Virus record (IMG/VR): IMGVR_UViG_3300020281_001017 | Coordinates: 1 to 37,133 of that record | Reading direction: 5' to 3' (one strand) | Source: a virus | Length of the DNA: 37,133 bases | In this document: positions 22,771-30,096 of the stretch, piece after piece | Layout of the letters: each line of letters opens with the position of its first letter | How positions within the stretch are numbered: position 1 is the first letter of the stretch | Made by a program: the position numbers and the translations under genes | The notes under the pieces: generated by a model | What the model saw: only the letters and a program-made list of their open reading frames with translations | Database searches by the model: none | Told to the model about the DNA's origin: nothing

Positions 22771-24013
22771 GCTCTTTGTTAGGTAAATGTGTAAAAACTT
22801 TTAATAAACTAAGACCATTAGACTCATCTAATCTTTCACCAGATATTGGTTTATTAATATCTAACCATAATGGCACACCTAACTTAGAATGATTTTGACA
22901 ACTTCGCCATAGAATTCTTTTGCTCGGATTTAAAGTCTTTGCATTATTTCTAGCGTGAATAGTAAGTAATTGATCAAAGATAATAACATCGCCATCTTCC
23001 CATTCGTGATCATACCTATACTTATTATTATCAATATAACTATCAAATAACTCCATAGAAAAGTGTGGGTCATCAATCATATCTTCGACCACAGCCATTG
23101 AACTAAATGTATGTTTGCCCCATTTAGTTTCGATAGGACATTCAAATACAAATGGTATATCAATACCTTTATTACCAGGTACAGCTGCACCTAATTCTTT
23201 TGCTTTTATAATTCGTCTTGTATTATTACTAGGTGTGCTTTCACTATATAATTTCTTTATTTGATTTATAACATCATACTTAGATTCAGTAATTTGTCCT
23301 GCATCTAATAAAACTAATTCTCTTGCTACATCTTGAGGATCATCATAAGAAGATTGCAACATTCTTCCTATTCTTGCTCTTAATATTTTTGATTTATCTT
23401 TTTGTTTTTGAGTAAAGTCTGAGTATGCTCTATTAACATTTGATACAGGAGTTATACTTCCTTTTGTGTGTTGAACGCCATAGAGAGATACTAAATTACC
23501 ATACTGGTGAGTAAAATGATTAGTTAAGTTTGTATGAAAAACTAAATCTTTAATACCGAACAGGCCTCTAGGTCTACCACTAACTTCTTGTATCCATGGA
23601 AAGTCAGAATTAAACCAACCCATAGGGTTGAGATAGTCTAAGTCATTTTCATTATGATACTGCAGGCCTGTGCCATACTTAATACCATCTTGTTCAAATT
23701 TAGTATCTGAATTTTTATTTAAGTATGATTGTTTTGCTTTCTGTATAACCTTATTAGGGTCATTAGTCTTTAGATCGTCACCATAGATCCAACTCTCCCA
23801 ATCAATAACATTATCTCTAACTAATTTATATTGATTATGTCCGAAGGCACTTGAAAGTTTTGAGAAATCTTTTAACTCTAGGTCTTGTTTTTTTAAAACG
23901 ATACACCCATAGTATAGTAAAAGATGGCCTAAATCTTTTAATTGATTGTCGTCTAACTCTTTTACTTTAACATCAACAAAGGCTGCGTTGCCATTTGCTA
24001 ATTCTTCGATCAC
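22763..24013 (-). CDS. TauD/TfdA-like 2-oxoglutarate-Fe(II) dioxygenase, 416 aa
   Basis: Beginning at GTG 24013 (GTGA overlap with the preceding stop; there is no nearby ATG), the protein starts with a TauD-like N-terminal region (GCIVLKKQDLELKDFSKLSS). It has H-N-E in LQYHNENDLDYLNPMGWF, a possible iron-ligand H-x-[D/E], and the distal DGDVIIFDQLLTIHARN and SKRILWRSC regions giving the second His and the 2-oxoglutarate-binding Arg. It is longer than E. coli TauD (283 aa), with insertions around 200-330. The substrate cannot be inferred; taurine is only the type member. It is inserted between a small Sm-like gene and gp43. Confidence 0.75.
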   Translation of the reverse strand: MIEELANGNAAFVDVKVKELDDNQLKDLGHLLLYYGCIVLKKQDLELKDFSKLSSAFGHNQYKLVRDNVIDWESWIYGDDLKTNDPNKVIQKAKQSYLNKNSDTKFEQDGIKYGTGLQYHNENDLDYLNPMGWFNSDFPWIQEVSGRPRGLFGIKDLVFHTNLTNHFTHQYGNLVSLYGVQHTKGSITPVSNVNRAYSDFTQKQKDKSKILRARIGRMLQSSYDDPQDVARELVLLDAGQITESKYDVINQIKKLYSESTPSNNTRRIIKAKELGAAVPGNKGIDIPFVFECPIETKWGKHTFSSMAVVEDMIDDPHFSMELFDSYIDNNKYRYDHEWEDGDVIIFDQLLTIHARNNAKTLNPSKRILWRSCQNHSKLGVPLWLDINKPISGERLDESNGLSLLKVFTHLPNKELD

Positions 24014-24318
24014 TCAGTAATCAAACCTTTAGGTGTTTGTATCAGTCCGCTACCGAAATTTTTATTGTAGTGATTTAATAAATCAAGACCAGGTTCTTCT
24101 ATTAAAAGAACATCATCTTTTGCTATATTAATTTCTCTTGAGTCTGTAAATGGGAACCAAGGTGCGAATTGTAAAGTACCTGCACCACTCTCGCCATTAC
24201 CTACAAAACCTAATGCCATAGGTTTCTCCATAGTATATTTGTCTTTTAACTCACTTACTTTAGCAATAATAAAATCACCTACTTTTAATCGTAGGACTTT
24301 CACTTCACTTTTAGCCAT
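24010..24318 (-). CDS. Conserved small beta-barrel-like phage protein, 102 aa
   Basis: ATG overlaps the RimK stop (TAATG). The sequence has LRLKVGDFIIAKVSELKDKY, GFVGNGESGAGTLQFAPWFP, FTDSREINIAKDDVLLIEEP and GLDLLNHYNKNFG. This is the pattern of small Sm-like/beta-barrel proteins that are common, unassigned, in marine T4-like phages (gDFIiaKv...PW.P...i.i..ddVl...eP...l..hY). No catalytic motif is visible. An RNA-binding Sm-like role is possible but not shown. Confidence 0.7.
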   Translation of the reverse strand: MAKSEVKVLRLKVGDFIIAKVSELKDKYTMEKPMALGFVGNGESGAGTLQFAPWFPFTDSREINIAKDDVLLIEEPGLDLLNHYNKNFGSGLIQTPKGLITE

Positions 24319-25712
24319 TATGCTTTCCTTATATCAATATTAAATGGTGTGGTTAACAAATACTTTTGAGCAGGATTAACCATAACATTCAATCGTTTCA
24401 TAAATTTCCTATCTAATAAGATAGGTGTTCGATCTTCTCTATCATCTATTGTAAAGAGAACATCATTATAGATGGTGCCTGCAAACTCAACATCTAATTT
24501 TATTAGTGGGCGATCTTCGTCATAATCTCTAAGACCTCCTACTTTAATATTGTCCATTCTAACTAAGTTAGCAGAATATCTTTTATCTAATAACTTCCAA
24601 CTAACTTTTTTGCCTTCTACTTTAATATCTTTTCCGTGTATCACATTTTGACCACTATTACCTGTATCAAACTTAGCAACTAATTCAAGACCACCTAGTT
24701 TTATAATCTCTTTAAATCCACACTCAGTAGGAACATAAACCCAATTATCTCTATCTTCAAAATATTCTATAATTTCTTTTGATACATTTCTTTTTGTTGC
24801 CTCTTCTACACCCTCAGTACCAGGTGATGAATTTACTTCAATAAAAAATGGTTCATCTTTTTCTCTATTCTTAGATGGTATAAAATCAACACCTGTCCAT
24901 ATACCACCAACTGCCTTAGCAGCCTCTAGACATTTTTCTATTTCTAACTTTGTAAGTTGTAGAGTTTTTGCTTTCGCACCTTGAGATATATTACTTCTAA
25001 AATCACCTTCTAAAACATCTCGTCTCATAGCAGTTAATACTTTACCACCAAGAACATGGACTCTAGCATCATAATCTGTTTTAATATATTCTTGTAATAA
25101 TAAATCTGTATCTTCATCTTGTTTGTATAATACTTGTACAAGACTCATTAAAGATTTTTCTGACTCTACAAATAATACACCAACACCTTTTGATCCTCTA
25201 AGTGTTTTAAGTATAATAGGAAAATCTGTATCTAATTTTTCAAAGTCTTTTTGAATATTATCAGGATCAGAAACTAAAACTGTTTTAGGTTGTCTTAGTC
25301 CTACATCTGATAATCTTAGTGCTGTTCTATATTTGTCGGCACAGGTACTTATAGTTTGTCTAGAATTTACACAAACAATCCCTGCCTTTTCTAATTGAGA
25401 TACTAAGTCCATCCAAGAGTCTTTTCTTGTAATAGAACCACGAATAACTGCCACAGTTGTCTCGGCAGATATTTCAAAACCTTTTTCATCATCTTTATTA
25501 TGCACTCTACGAATGCCATCTTCAAGTGTCATATAGCCGCCCGATAATCTATATAGATAATTTTTATAACCCTTTTTCTCTGCCTCTTCTCTTAACCTAT
25601 CAGCGGTATGAAATGTTTTTGCCTCTTTAGGCTCATCTGTAATAATAAGCAATCTAAATTTTTTTACTTCAGATTCTTCAGTAATATACTCATTAAACTT
25701 AACTGGCTTCAT
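24318..25712 (-). CDS. RimK-like ATP-grasp ligase fused to RimB/retropepsin-like protease, 464 aa
   Basis: Residues ~90-315 form an ATP-grasp amino-acid ligase of RimK type: CADKYRTALRLSDVGLRQPK, glycine-rich loop RGSKGVGVLF (172-181), LLLQEYIKTDYDARVHV, RSNISQGAKAK and metal-binding FFIEVNSSPGTEG (289-301). Residues ~330-455 form a RimB-type 'ATP-dependent zinc protease'/retropepsin-like domain with AKFDTGNSGQNVIHG (D349-T-G, H359) and LLDRKFMKRL. In bacteria RimK adds glutamates to ribosomal protein S6 and RimB is its protease partner; here they are one chain. The N-terminus FNEYITE-ES resembles a capsid-targeting peptide. With bS21 nearby, ribosome modification is an attractive inference. 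It lies between regA and an Sm-like gene. Confidence 0.85.
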   Translation of the reverse strand: MKPVKFNEYITEESEVKKFRLLIITDEPKEAKTFHTADRLREEAEKKGYKNYLYRLSGGYMTLEDGIRRVHNKDDEKGFEISAETTVAVIRGSITRKDSWMDLVSQLEKAGIVCVNSRQTISTCADKYRTALRLSDVGLRQPKTVLVSDPDNIQKDFEKLDTDFPIILKTLRGSKGVGVLFVESEKSLMSLVQVLYKQDEDTDLLLQEYIKTDYDARVHVLGGKVLTAMRRDVLEGDFRSNISQGAKAKTLQLTKLEIEKCLEAAKAVGGIWTGVDFIPSKNREKDEPFFIEVNSSPGTEGVEEATKRNVSKEIIEYFEDRDNWVYVPTECGFKEIIKLGGLELVAKFDTGNSGQNVIHGKDIKVEGKKVSWKLLDKRYSANLVRMDNIKVGGLRDYDEDRPLIKLDVEFAGTIYNDVLFTIDDREDRTPILLDRKFMKRLNVMVNPAQKYLLTTPFNIDIRKA

Positions 25713-26118
25713 CTACCTTTTTACCTATATTATATTTTGTCTCTAGTATCCAGTTACCTTTATCTTTGAAAGATATAACTTTTATTTGAGACAACGGTGC
25801 CTTATTTTCAGCAACATCAGGATTAACGATACTAATTAATCCCCAATCTGCTAGTAATTGTGCTATAGTGTTTCTTCTTTGTAAATCGTTTTCAGATAAA
25901 TTGCTATGTTTGCCATCTAGGGCAAATAGTTCTTTGAAATGTACGATAAAATATCTACCTTGTTTATGAAGAATGTGGCAAGATTGAAATAGTTTTTTAT
26001 CTTTTCTAGACGCCACACCTATTCTCGTTAGCGTTTCTCGAACCTTTAAAAAGTCATCAGGTTCTTTTAAAGAGACCTCGAGCATACTCTCTGGACTCCA
26101 TTGTGTTTCCTCACTCAT
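25699..26118 (-). CDS. regA: Translational repressor RegA, 139 aa
   Basis: RegA binds early phage mRNAs at start codons and represses translation. MLEVSLKEPDDFLKVRETLT, GVASRKDKKLFQSCHILHKQ and GRYFIVHFKELFALDGKH match T4 RegA nearly residue for residue in the first 70 residues, and NTIAQLLADWGLISIV and the end KVISFKDKGNWILETKY follow the family. The protein has an extra ~11 N-terminal residues (MSEETQWSPES) compared with T4; the codon context ATGA overlap with gp62 supports this start. Its classical position between 62 and 43 is kept, though a RimK fusion and two other genes now separate it from 43. Confidence 0.95.
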   Translation of the reverse strand: MSEETQWSPESMLEVSLKEPDDFLKVRETLTRIGVASRKDKKLFQSCHILHKQGRYFIVHFKELFALDGKHSNLSENDLQRRNTIAQLLADWGLISIVNPDVAENKAPLSQIKVISFKDKGNWILETKYNIGKKVDEAS

Positions 26119-26510
26119 TTTGTTCCACCTTTAAATAATTTCTCTTTAATATATTTAATCTGATCTTTAGAGAGTATCTTTAAAGCGTCTTTGGCCTTAT
26201 CATTACTATACCCATAATACTCTTTAACCACATCAATATCTTTAAGTTTAGACGCTCTAATGAACGGACTAAACCTTTTCTTTTTTCTAACACTATTTAT
26301 GTAAAATTGGAACTGTATATCTTTATCAAGATGGCTATGACGATTCATTTCATTAGCCAACATAAGAGTATCTAGGAATGCAGACATTATCTTATTCGTT
26401 ATGTAGGCAGGATATTTCTTTGCCCACATCTGATCATCTGAATTGACCAGATCCTCTTTTGTATAATTGATTGCGTTAAGATAATGTTTTAGTTCATAGG
26501 GATTTGACAT
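26115..26510 (-). CDS. 62: Clamp loader small subunit, T4 gp62-like, 131 aa
   Basis: The sequence has YELKHYLNAINYTKEDLVNS, DDQMWAKKYPAYITNKIMSA, FLDTLMLANEMNRHSHLDKD and IQFQFYINSVRKKKRFSPFI, typical of the T4-type gp62, which forms the clamp loader with four gp44 subunits. It is slightly shorter than T4 gp62 (187 aa). ATGA overlap with regA and a 17-bp overlap with the peroxiredoxin gene place it in the same transcript. The call rests on both sequence pattern and position. Confidence 0.9.
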   Translation of the reverse strand: MSNPYELKHYLNAINYTKEDLVNSDDQMWAKKYPAYITNKIMSAFLDTLMLANEMNRHSHLDKDIQFQFYINSVRKKKRFSPFIRASKLKDIDVVKEYYGYSNDKAKDALKILSKDQIKYIKEKLFKGGTK

Positions 26511-26997
26511 ATTCTAATATCTTTTCTGGTGTTGACTCTTCGTATGGATCTTCGTCATCACTCATATTATTTATGCCAGGTTCTATAAACATTTCTTTTA
26601 CTATACCATTAACGACATATGCAGAATATCTCCACGATCTATAACCAAAGTTCTGTACTGGTTTATTTACCAACATTCCTAATTGTCTAGTTAGAGACCC
26701 ATCGCCATCGGGTATCAATGTAATTTTTTTTATGCCTAAGTCTTTACCCCAAGCATTCATAACAAAATGGTCATTGACTGATACACAATATACATCATCA
26801 ACTTTATTTGTATCTATAAACTGCTCGTACATATCCTCATAGGCAGGTACTTGTTTAGATGAACAGGTAGGTGTAAATGCACCTGGTAACCCAAACATAA
26901 CTATTCTTTTACCTGTAAATAATGTAGGCATATCAGTTTCGGTTACTAATTCATCTTTGAATAAAATTCTGTTATCAAATAATTTCACATCTTTCAT
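26494..26997 (-). CDS. Peroxiredoxin (Prx5-like), 167 aa
   Basis: A thiol peroxidase reduces H2O2 and organic peroxides. The peroxidatic site GLPGAFTPTCSSKQVPAYED holds Cys45 with the preceding P-x3-T-x2-C (P38, T42). Further on are VSVNDHFVMNAWGKDLG, LIPDGDGSLTRQLGMLV and FGYRSWRYSAYVVNGIVKEM, which hold the conserved catalytic Arg and dimer contacts of the Prx5 subfamily. A resolving Cys is not obvious beyond C45 and the Cys in DDVYCVSV, so it may use glutathione or an external thiol. It is inserted between gp62 and gp44 and overlaps gp62. It probably protects against oxidative stress in the infected cell. Confidence 0.9.
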   Translation of the reverse strand: MKDVKLFDNRILFKDELVTETDMPTLFTGKRIVMFGLPGAFTPTCSSKQVPAYEDMYEQFIDTNKVDDVYCVSVNDHFVMNAWGKDLGIKKITLIPDGDGSLTRQLGMLVNKPVQNFGYRSWRYSAYVVNGIVKEMFIEPGINNMSDDEDPYEESTPEKILEYVKSL

Positions 26998-27013
26998 AAT
27001 ATAATCTTTCTAT

Positions 27014-27340
27014 TTATTTTACTGAGTCGAATATGACCTGAAGTCTCCTGACTGCACCCATATCACCCTCTAGTTTTATCTCGCCATTCATAAATGCACT
27101 GGCACTTGTTGTTGTTCCTTGTTTTAATTGTTCCCATAAATCACAGGACATTTTAACAGTAGCATCAGAGGTTTTAACTTCGTTAGATACTGTTATAGTA
27201 GTTGGTCCATTTTCTGAGCTACCATCTAGACATACAACACCTTCTCCGAAATCAAAGGTAACTATCGCACCGCCTAGATCAACTTTTTTACCATCAAGGC
27301 CTGTTGTAAGTTCTGCTGTTATACTTGTCAAATCAGCCAT
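27014..27340 (-). CDS. SCP2 sterol/lipid-transfer domain protein, 108 aa
   Basis: The single domain has VTFDFGEGVVCLDGSSENGP, TITVSNEVKTSDATVKMSCD, LWEQLKQGTTTSASAFMNGE and IKLEGDMGAVRRLQVIFDS. The ...FMNGEIKLEGDMGAVRRLQ.. end is the hallmark of SCP-2-like domains, which hold a hydrophobic ligand in a tunnel. It is a stand-alone domain with no enzymatic partner in the same chain. Host relatives are found in lipid or ubiquinone-biosynthesis accessory factors (UbiJ/UbiT type), a possible clue. It is inserted between gp44 and peroxiredoxin. The ligand is unknown. Confidence 0.82.
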   Translation of the reverse strand: MADLTSITAELTTGLDGKKVDLGGAIVTFDFGEGVVCLDGSSENGPTTITVSNEVKTSDATVKMSCDLWEQLKQGTTTSASAFMNGEIKLEGDMGAVRRLQVIFDSVK

Positions 27341-27350
27341 ATTTTTCTCC

Positions 27351-28286
27351 TTATTTAAATTTACATTGAGACATAATCTCAGTTAGGCAGGCAACAAGAT
27401 TAATTTCTTGATCTGCCACAAAAGCAGACTTATAAGAATAGTCTGCCAATATTAATACAGCGTGAGGTATAGTTTCTGATTCTAAGTTCTCATACATTGT
27501 ATCATATATTCTTCTAAAAACTACGACAGGATCATTATCTAAATTATTGACTACCCATTTTCTCATATTGGTAAAGTCTTTTTCTTTTAATAATGATATA
27601 AGTTTGTTTAAGTTATCATCAGAAATATTTGTTAATATACCTGTATCTATTTTACCACTTACAGAATATCTTTGTAATTCATTTAGTATTCTTCTATAAT
27701 CAGGAAAATGTTTATTGATAAGTTCAGCAACAACTGACTCATCAAAAGGTATGGTTTGCTCTTTAAGTATAATACCAACCTTAGCAAATAGTTTACTTGC
27801 AAGGACAGGTTTATCTTTATTAGCAATTTTAAAATCTATTGTTGAAAATCTACTATGTAATGGTTCAATTAATCTATTCTTAAAATTACAAGTAAGAATA
27901 AATCTACAATTCTTATGAAACTCCTCTATGAACCCACGCATGGCAGGTTGAGTAGATTGTGGATTTAAATAGTCTGCCTCATCTAGTATGACAACCTTCT
28001 TACCGCCTGATAATGATACTGTGGAGGCAAAGTTTTTGATCTTGGTTCGTAAGGTGTCAATACCAGATTCTTCAGAACCGTTGATAAACATATAGTCAGC
28101 ACCCATTTGCTCACACAATGCTCTTGCAACAGTAGTCTTACCACAACCAGGAGGACCTGCAAGTAGTAAGTTTGATATCTCACCACGATCTACAAAAGAC
28201 TGAAAGGTCTCTTTGATATCTGTTGGTAAGATACACTCATCTATTGTTTGAGGTCTATATTGTTCGACCCATAAGAAATCACTCAT
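27351..28286 (-). CDS. 44: Clamp loader ATPase, T4 gp44-like, 311 aa
   Basis: This AAA+ ATPase has Walker A GPPGCGKT at 44-51, the DEAD-type Walker B VVILDEADYL near 97-106, the SRC-like PLHSRFSTIDF arginine-finger region near 145, and ILNELQRYSV in the sensor-2 helix. The N-terminus FLWVEQYRPQTIDECILP matches the clamp-loader start pattern. It loads the gp45 clamp with gp62. It lies two bases downstream of a 65-aa coiled-coil gene and eleven bases upstream of the SCP2 gene. Confidence 0.95.
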   Translation of the reverse strand: MSDFLWVEQYRPQTIDECILPTDIKETFQSFVDRGEISNLLLAGPPGCGKTTVARALCEQMGADYMFINGSEESGIDTLRTKIKNFASTVSLSGGKKVVILDEADYLNPQSTQPAMRGFIEEFHKNCRFILTCNFKNRLIEPLHSRFSTIDFKIANKDKPVLASKLFAKVGIILKEQTIPFDESVVAELINKHFPDYRRILNELQRYSVSGKIDTGILTNISDDNLNKLISLLKEKDFTNMRKWVVNNLDNDPVVVFRRIYDTMYENLESETIPHAVLILADYSYKSAFVADQEINLVACLTEIMSQCKFK

Positions 28287-28287
28287 A

Positions 28288-28485
28288 CTAATACTTGCTA
28301 AAATGTCTCTGTAAAGATTCTAGTTTATCTTCGGCGTGTGCTAAATGTTCTAGTTTCTTTTCAGCAGTGGCAATATAATCAATATGCTCAGCGACACCGA
28401 TAGGGTTATTCAGAAAGACCTCTAAGTCTGATCTTGCTAACTCTATATCTGCCTCTAGTTTTTTCTTTAATGCGTTTGCAATCAT
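28288..28485 (-). CDS. Small helical/coiled-coil protein between gp45 and gp44, 65 aa
   Basis: The whole chain is predicted helix (MIANALKKKLEADIELARSD, LEVFLNNPIGVAEHIDYIAT, AEKKLEHLAHAEDKLESLQR). It overlaps gp45 by four bases (ATGA-type) and ends two bases before gp44, so it is translated with the clamp and loader. Short genes are seen at this place in related marine phages, as I recall. It may be a replisome accessory; no function is assigned. Confidence 0.75.
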   Translation of the reverse strand: MIANALKKKLEADIELARSDLEVFLNNPIGVAEHIDYIATAEKKLEHLAHAEDKLESLQRHFSKY

Positions 28486-29159
28486 TTACTTATTTTACTA
28501 TCTGGTTCTAAAGCAATCCAATATTCAATTGGTTTTACTTTGTTTTTAAAGTGTGATATTGATTTACTAGAAACAGCGACATCATAATCACCAGGTATAA
28601 TCTTTAAGTTTTCAATCTTAAAATTGAAAGTAAAATCAGCAGACGCTTCTGTGCCTACAAATTCTTCATAAGAATTAGCAGAATTCTTTTTATCGTGTAC
28701 TTTAAGAATTACATCTTGACCTTTTTTACCTACTAATGATAAATCAGGCAACTTCATAATTGCAGCCATCTTTAATAGTTTAGAAAGTATCTCATCTTTT
28801 AATTGAAAGTTTACATCAGCATCAGGCATAACCACATCTTTTTGAGGCGAGGTTACGACACTTTCATCTGAATAATAATATTTTGCTTTAGACTTTGAAC
28901 CAGTAGATCCGATAGTCATAAACTTTTCATTTGAAATATCTACATCTGGTTTTTCTATAGCAGATACGATACCTAATAATTCAGATAAATCATATACAGC
29001 AAATTGCTTGTCAAACGATTCTGTTATCGTTGCCTTTGCAAGTATATTTTTCATTGTTGAGATAGTGGATAATTCACTACCAGGTTTCACTAGAATATTA
29101 GTATTGATATCTGAAAAGTTTTTCAATACCTCTAATGTTTGATCACTCAGTTTCATCAT
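28482..29159 (-). CDS. 45: Sliding clamp, T4 gp45-like, 225 aa
   Basis: The protein begins (MMKLSDQTLEVLKNFSDINT) with the T4 gp45 N-terminal motif and ends PIEYWIALEPDS, as gp45 does. In between are FAVYDLSELLGIVSAIE and LLKMAAIMKLPDLSLVG. I place the start at ATG 29159, with GAGGA five bases upstream, not at an in-frame GTG at 29171; the next ATG (29156) aligns even better with T4 and cannot be excluded. It is the trimeric DNA clamp that tethers gp43 and in T4 also activates late transcription. This fits with the TATAAATA late promoters seen elsewhere. It overlaps DUF3310 by 17 bp. Confidence 0.92.
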   Translation of the reverse strand: MMKLSDQTLEVLKNFSDINTNILVKPGSELSTISTMKNILAKATITESFDKQFAVYDLSELLGIVSAIEKPDVDISNEKFMTIGSTGSKSKAKYYYSDESVVTSPQKDVVMPDADVNFQLKDEILSKLLKMAAIMKLPDLSLVGKKGQDVILKVHDKKNSANSYEEFVGTEASADFTFNFKIENLKIIPGDYDVAVSSKSISHFKNKVKPIEYWIALEPDSKISK

Positions 29160-29412
29160 ATTTTTCCTCACTCATTAATAATATAATATAGTGTACTGCC
29201 TTTAATAGATCAGTACGATTGTAGCCGCCTTTCTTACCGTACCTACACAAATATTTTATTGCATTAGCCTGGCAAAAATCTTTGTTAATCTTCAAGTGTC
29301 TTAATACATCTTGAACTTGAAATCCATCATCTGATTTGGAGTAGTGTTGTTCATATGTAAGGCCTACATATGCTTTAATTTCATTAATAATTTGATCTTC
29401 GTTATATTTCAT
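29143..29412 (-). CDS. DUF3310 protein, 89 aa
   Basis: The DUF3310 core is visible: YEQHYSKSDDGFQVQDVLRH, NKDFCQANAIKYLCRYGKKG and NRTDLLKAVHYIILLMSEEK. The start ATG 29412 has GAGG five bases upstream, better than an in-frame ATG at 29427 with none. The domain is common in phages, often annotated as nucleotide-kinase-like without proof. It is the first gene after the structured leader and late-type promoter (29430-29540) and overlaps the clamp gene by 17 bp. Confidence 0.88.
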   Translation of the reverse strand: MKYNEDQIINEIKAYVGLTYEQHYSKSDDGFQVQDVLRHLKINKDFCQANAIKYLCRYGKKGGYNRTDLLKAVHYIILLMSEEKYDETE

Positions 29413-29435
29413 TCTCACCTCATTCATAATATAGT

Positions 29436-29460
29436 GGGTATTGTTTGTGGCACAATACCC
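29436..29460 (-). other. Stem-loop in leader upstream of DUF3310/gp45
   Basis: GGGTATTGT (29436-29444) pairs perfectly with ACAATACCC (29452-29460), leaving a 7-base loop. It is followed on the minus strand by ACTATATTATG rather than a T-run, and lies 24 bp before the DUF3310 start, so it could affect translation or act as a weak terminator. Confidence 0.6.
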
Positions 29461-29472
29461 AAAAGCCTTATG

Positions 29473-29491
29473 GTGTCTCTTAGCAAGACAC
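29473..29491 (-). other. Second stem-loop in the same leader
   Basis: GTGTCT (29473-29478) and AGACAC (29486-29491) form a 6-bp stem around a 7-base loop. It sits between the TATAAATA box and the longer hairpin. The two together make the 110-bp intergenic leader clearly structured. Confidence 0.5.
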
Positions 29492-29529
29492 TCTACCTCT
29501 ACCAGGTCTTACGAATTGCCTAGCAGTAC

Positions 29530-29537
29530 TATTTATA
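29530..29537 (-). promoter_or_regulatory. T4-type late promoter box TATAAATA
   Basis: Exact TATAAATA on the minus strand, four bases past the stop of the 89-aa winged-helix-like gene and 118 bp upstream of the DUF3310 ATG. It would drive a transcript with the two-hairpin leader, reading into gp45, gp44 and beyond. Confidence 0.55.
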
Positions 29538-29540
29538 CGA

Positions 29541-29810
29541 TTAGTAAGCGTATTTAGTACCATAAAGTTTTTGGATCCCAGCAGCGATAATCGCTTTTGT
29601 AGGGGTTCCAATTCTATAAGAAGTATTATTCCCATTAGTACCAGTGTTCTGGTTAATGTAGATCATATGACCTTCACTTCTTAATGTGTCAATCATCGCT
29701 CTAGGTGATACTAAATCGAATCTTGATCTTAGAGTCTTCCAGAATACCGGTTGACCTTTTGATAAAAGGTTTAGGACCTTTTGTTTCTTTGATAGTCTTG
29801 GTCTAGCCAT
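29541..29810 (-). CDS. Winged-helix-like DNA-binding protein, 89 aa
   Basis: I choose ATG 29810 because AAGGAG stands seven bases upstream; the frame extends further up but without support. The chain MARPRLSKKQKVLNLLSKGQ, PVFWKTLRSRFDLVSPRAMI, DTLRSEGHMIYINQNT and SYRIGTPTKAIIAAGIQKLY looks like a winged helix: helix, helix, recognition helix (SPRAMIDTLRSEG) and a beta wing. I recall close relatives in marine T4-like phages near this locus. It is probably a DNA-binding regulator. It ends beside a late promoter. The target is unknown. Confidence 0.75.
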   Translation of the reverse strand: MARPRLSKKQKVLNLLSKGQPVFWKTLRSRFDLVSPRAMIDTLRSEGHMIYINQNTGTNGNNTSYRIGTPTKAIIAAGIQKLYGTKYAY

Positions 29811-29886
29811 TCTTATCTCCTTCTGTTTTTGCCACTTCACTTTTAACACATTCTGAATCCATAGTGGCATATGGATACCGAATACC

Positions 29887-30096
29887 TTAGGAGTACCTTT
29901 CACGGCGTCTCCGTAATCTCTTTTCTTTAGCAACTCGTCTTAAACTTTCTTTATGTTTTCGTTGCCTCTTCAAACTAGGTTTCTCGTAATACTCCCTTAG
30001 TCTTAACTCTCGAAGGATGCCTTCCTTCATTAACTTCTTTTTTAACTGGCGAATAGCCCGTTCAACATTATTCTGCTTGACTACTACTCTTACCAT
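29887..30096 (-). CDS. rpsU: Ribosomal protein bS21 homologue, 69 aa
   Basis: The sequence has VVVKQNNVERAIRQLKKKLM, KEGILRELRLREYYEKPSLK and RQRKHKESLRRVAKEKRLRR, which is the bS21 pattern over its full length (bacterial S21 is ~70 aa). bS21 binds the 30S platform near the anti-Shine-Dalgarno region and affects mRNA selection. Phage-encoded bS21 is known from marine viruses including pelagiphages. It overlaps the metallopeptidase gene by 29 bp, so it is coupled to it and under the same sigma70 promoter, suggesting early expression. A 76-bp stretch without a gene follows. Confidence 0.93.
   Translation of the reverse strand: MVRVVVKQNNVERAIRQLKKKLMKEGILRELRLREYYEKPSLKRQRKHKESLRRVAKEKRLRRRRERYS

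Noticed and set aside
29473-29491. tRNA-like anticodon arm (loop TGCTAAG)
   Set aside because: The loop has G, not T, at the position before the would-be anticodon, and no acceptor, D or T arm can be built around it.
29814-29886. Short 19-codon frame (MDSECVK...) between bS21 and the winged-helix gene
   Set aside because: No ribosome binding site and no conserved feature; the stretch is better read as leader for the ATG at 29810.
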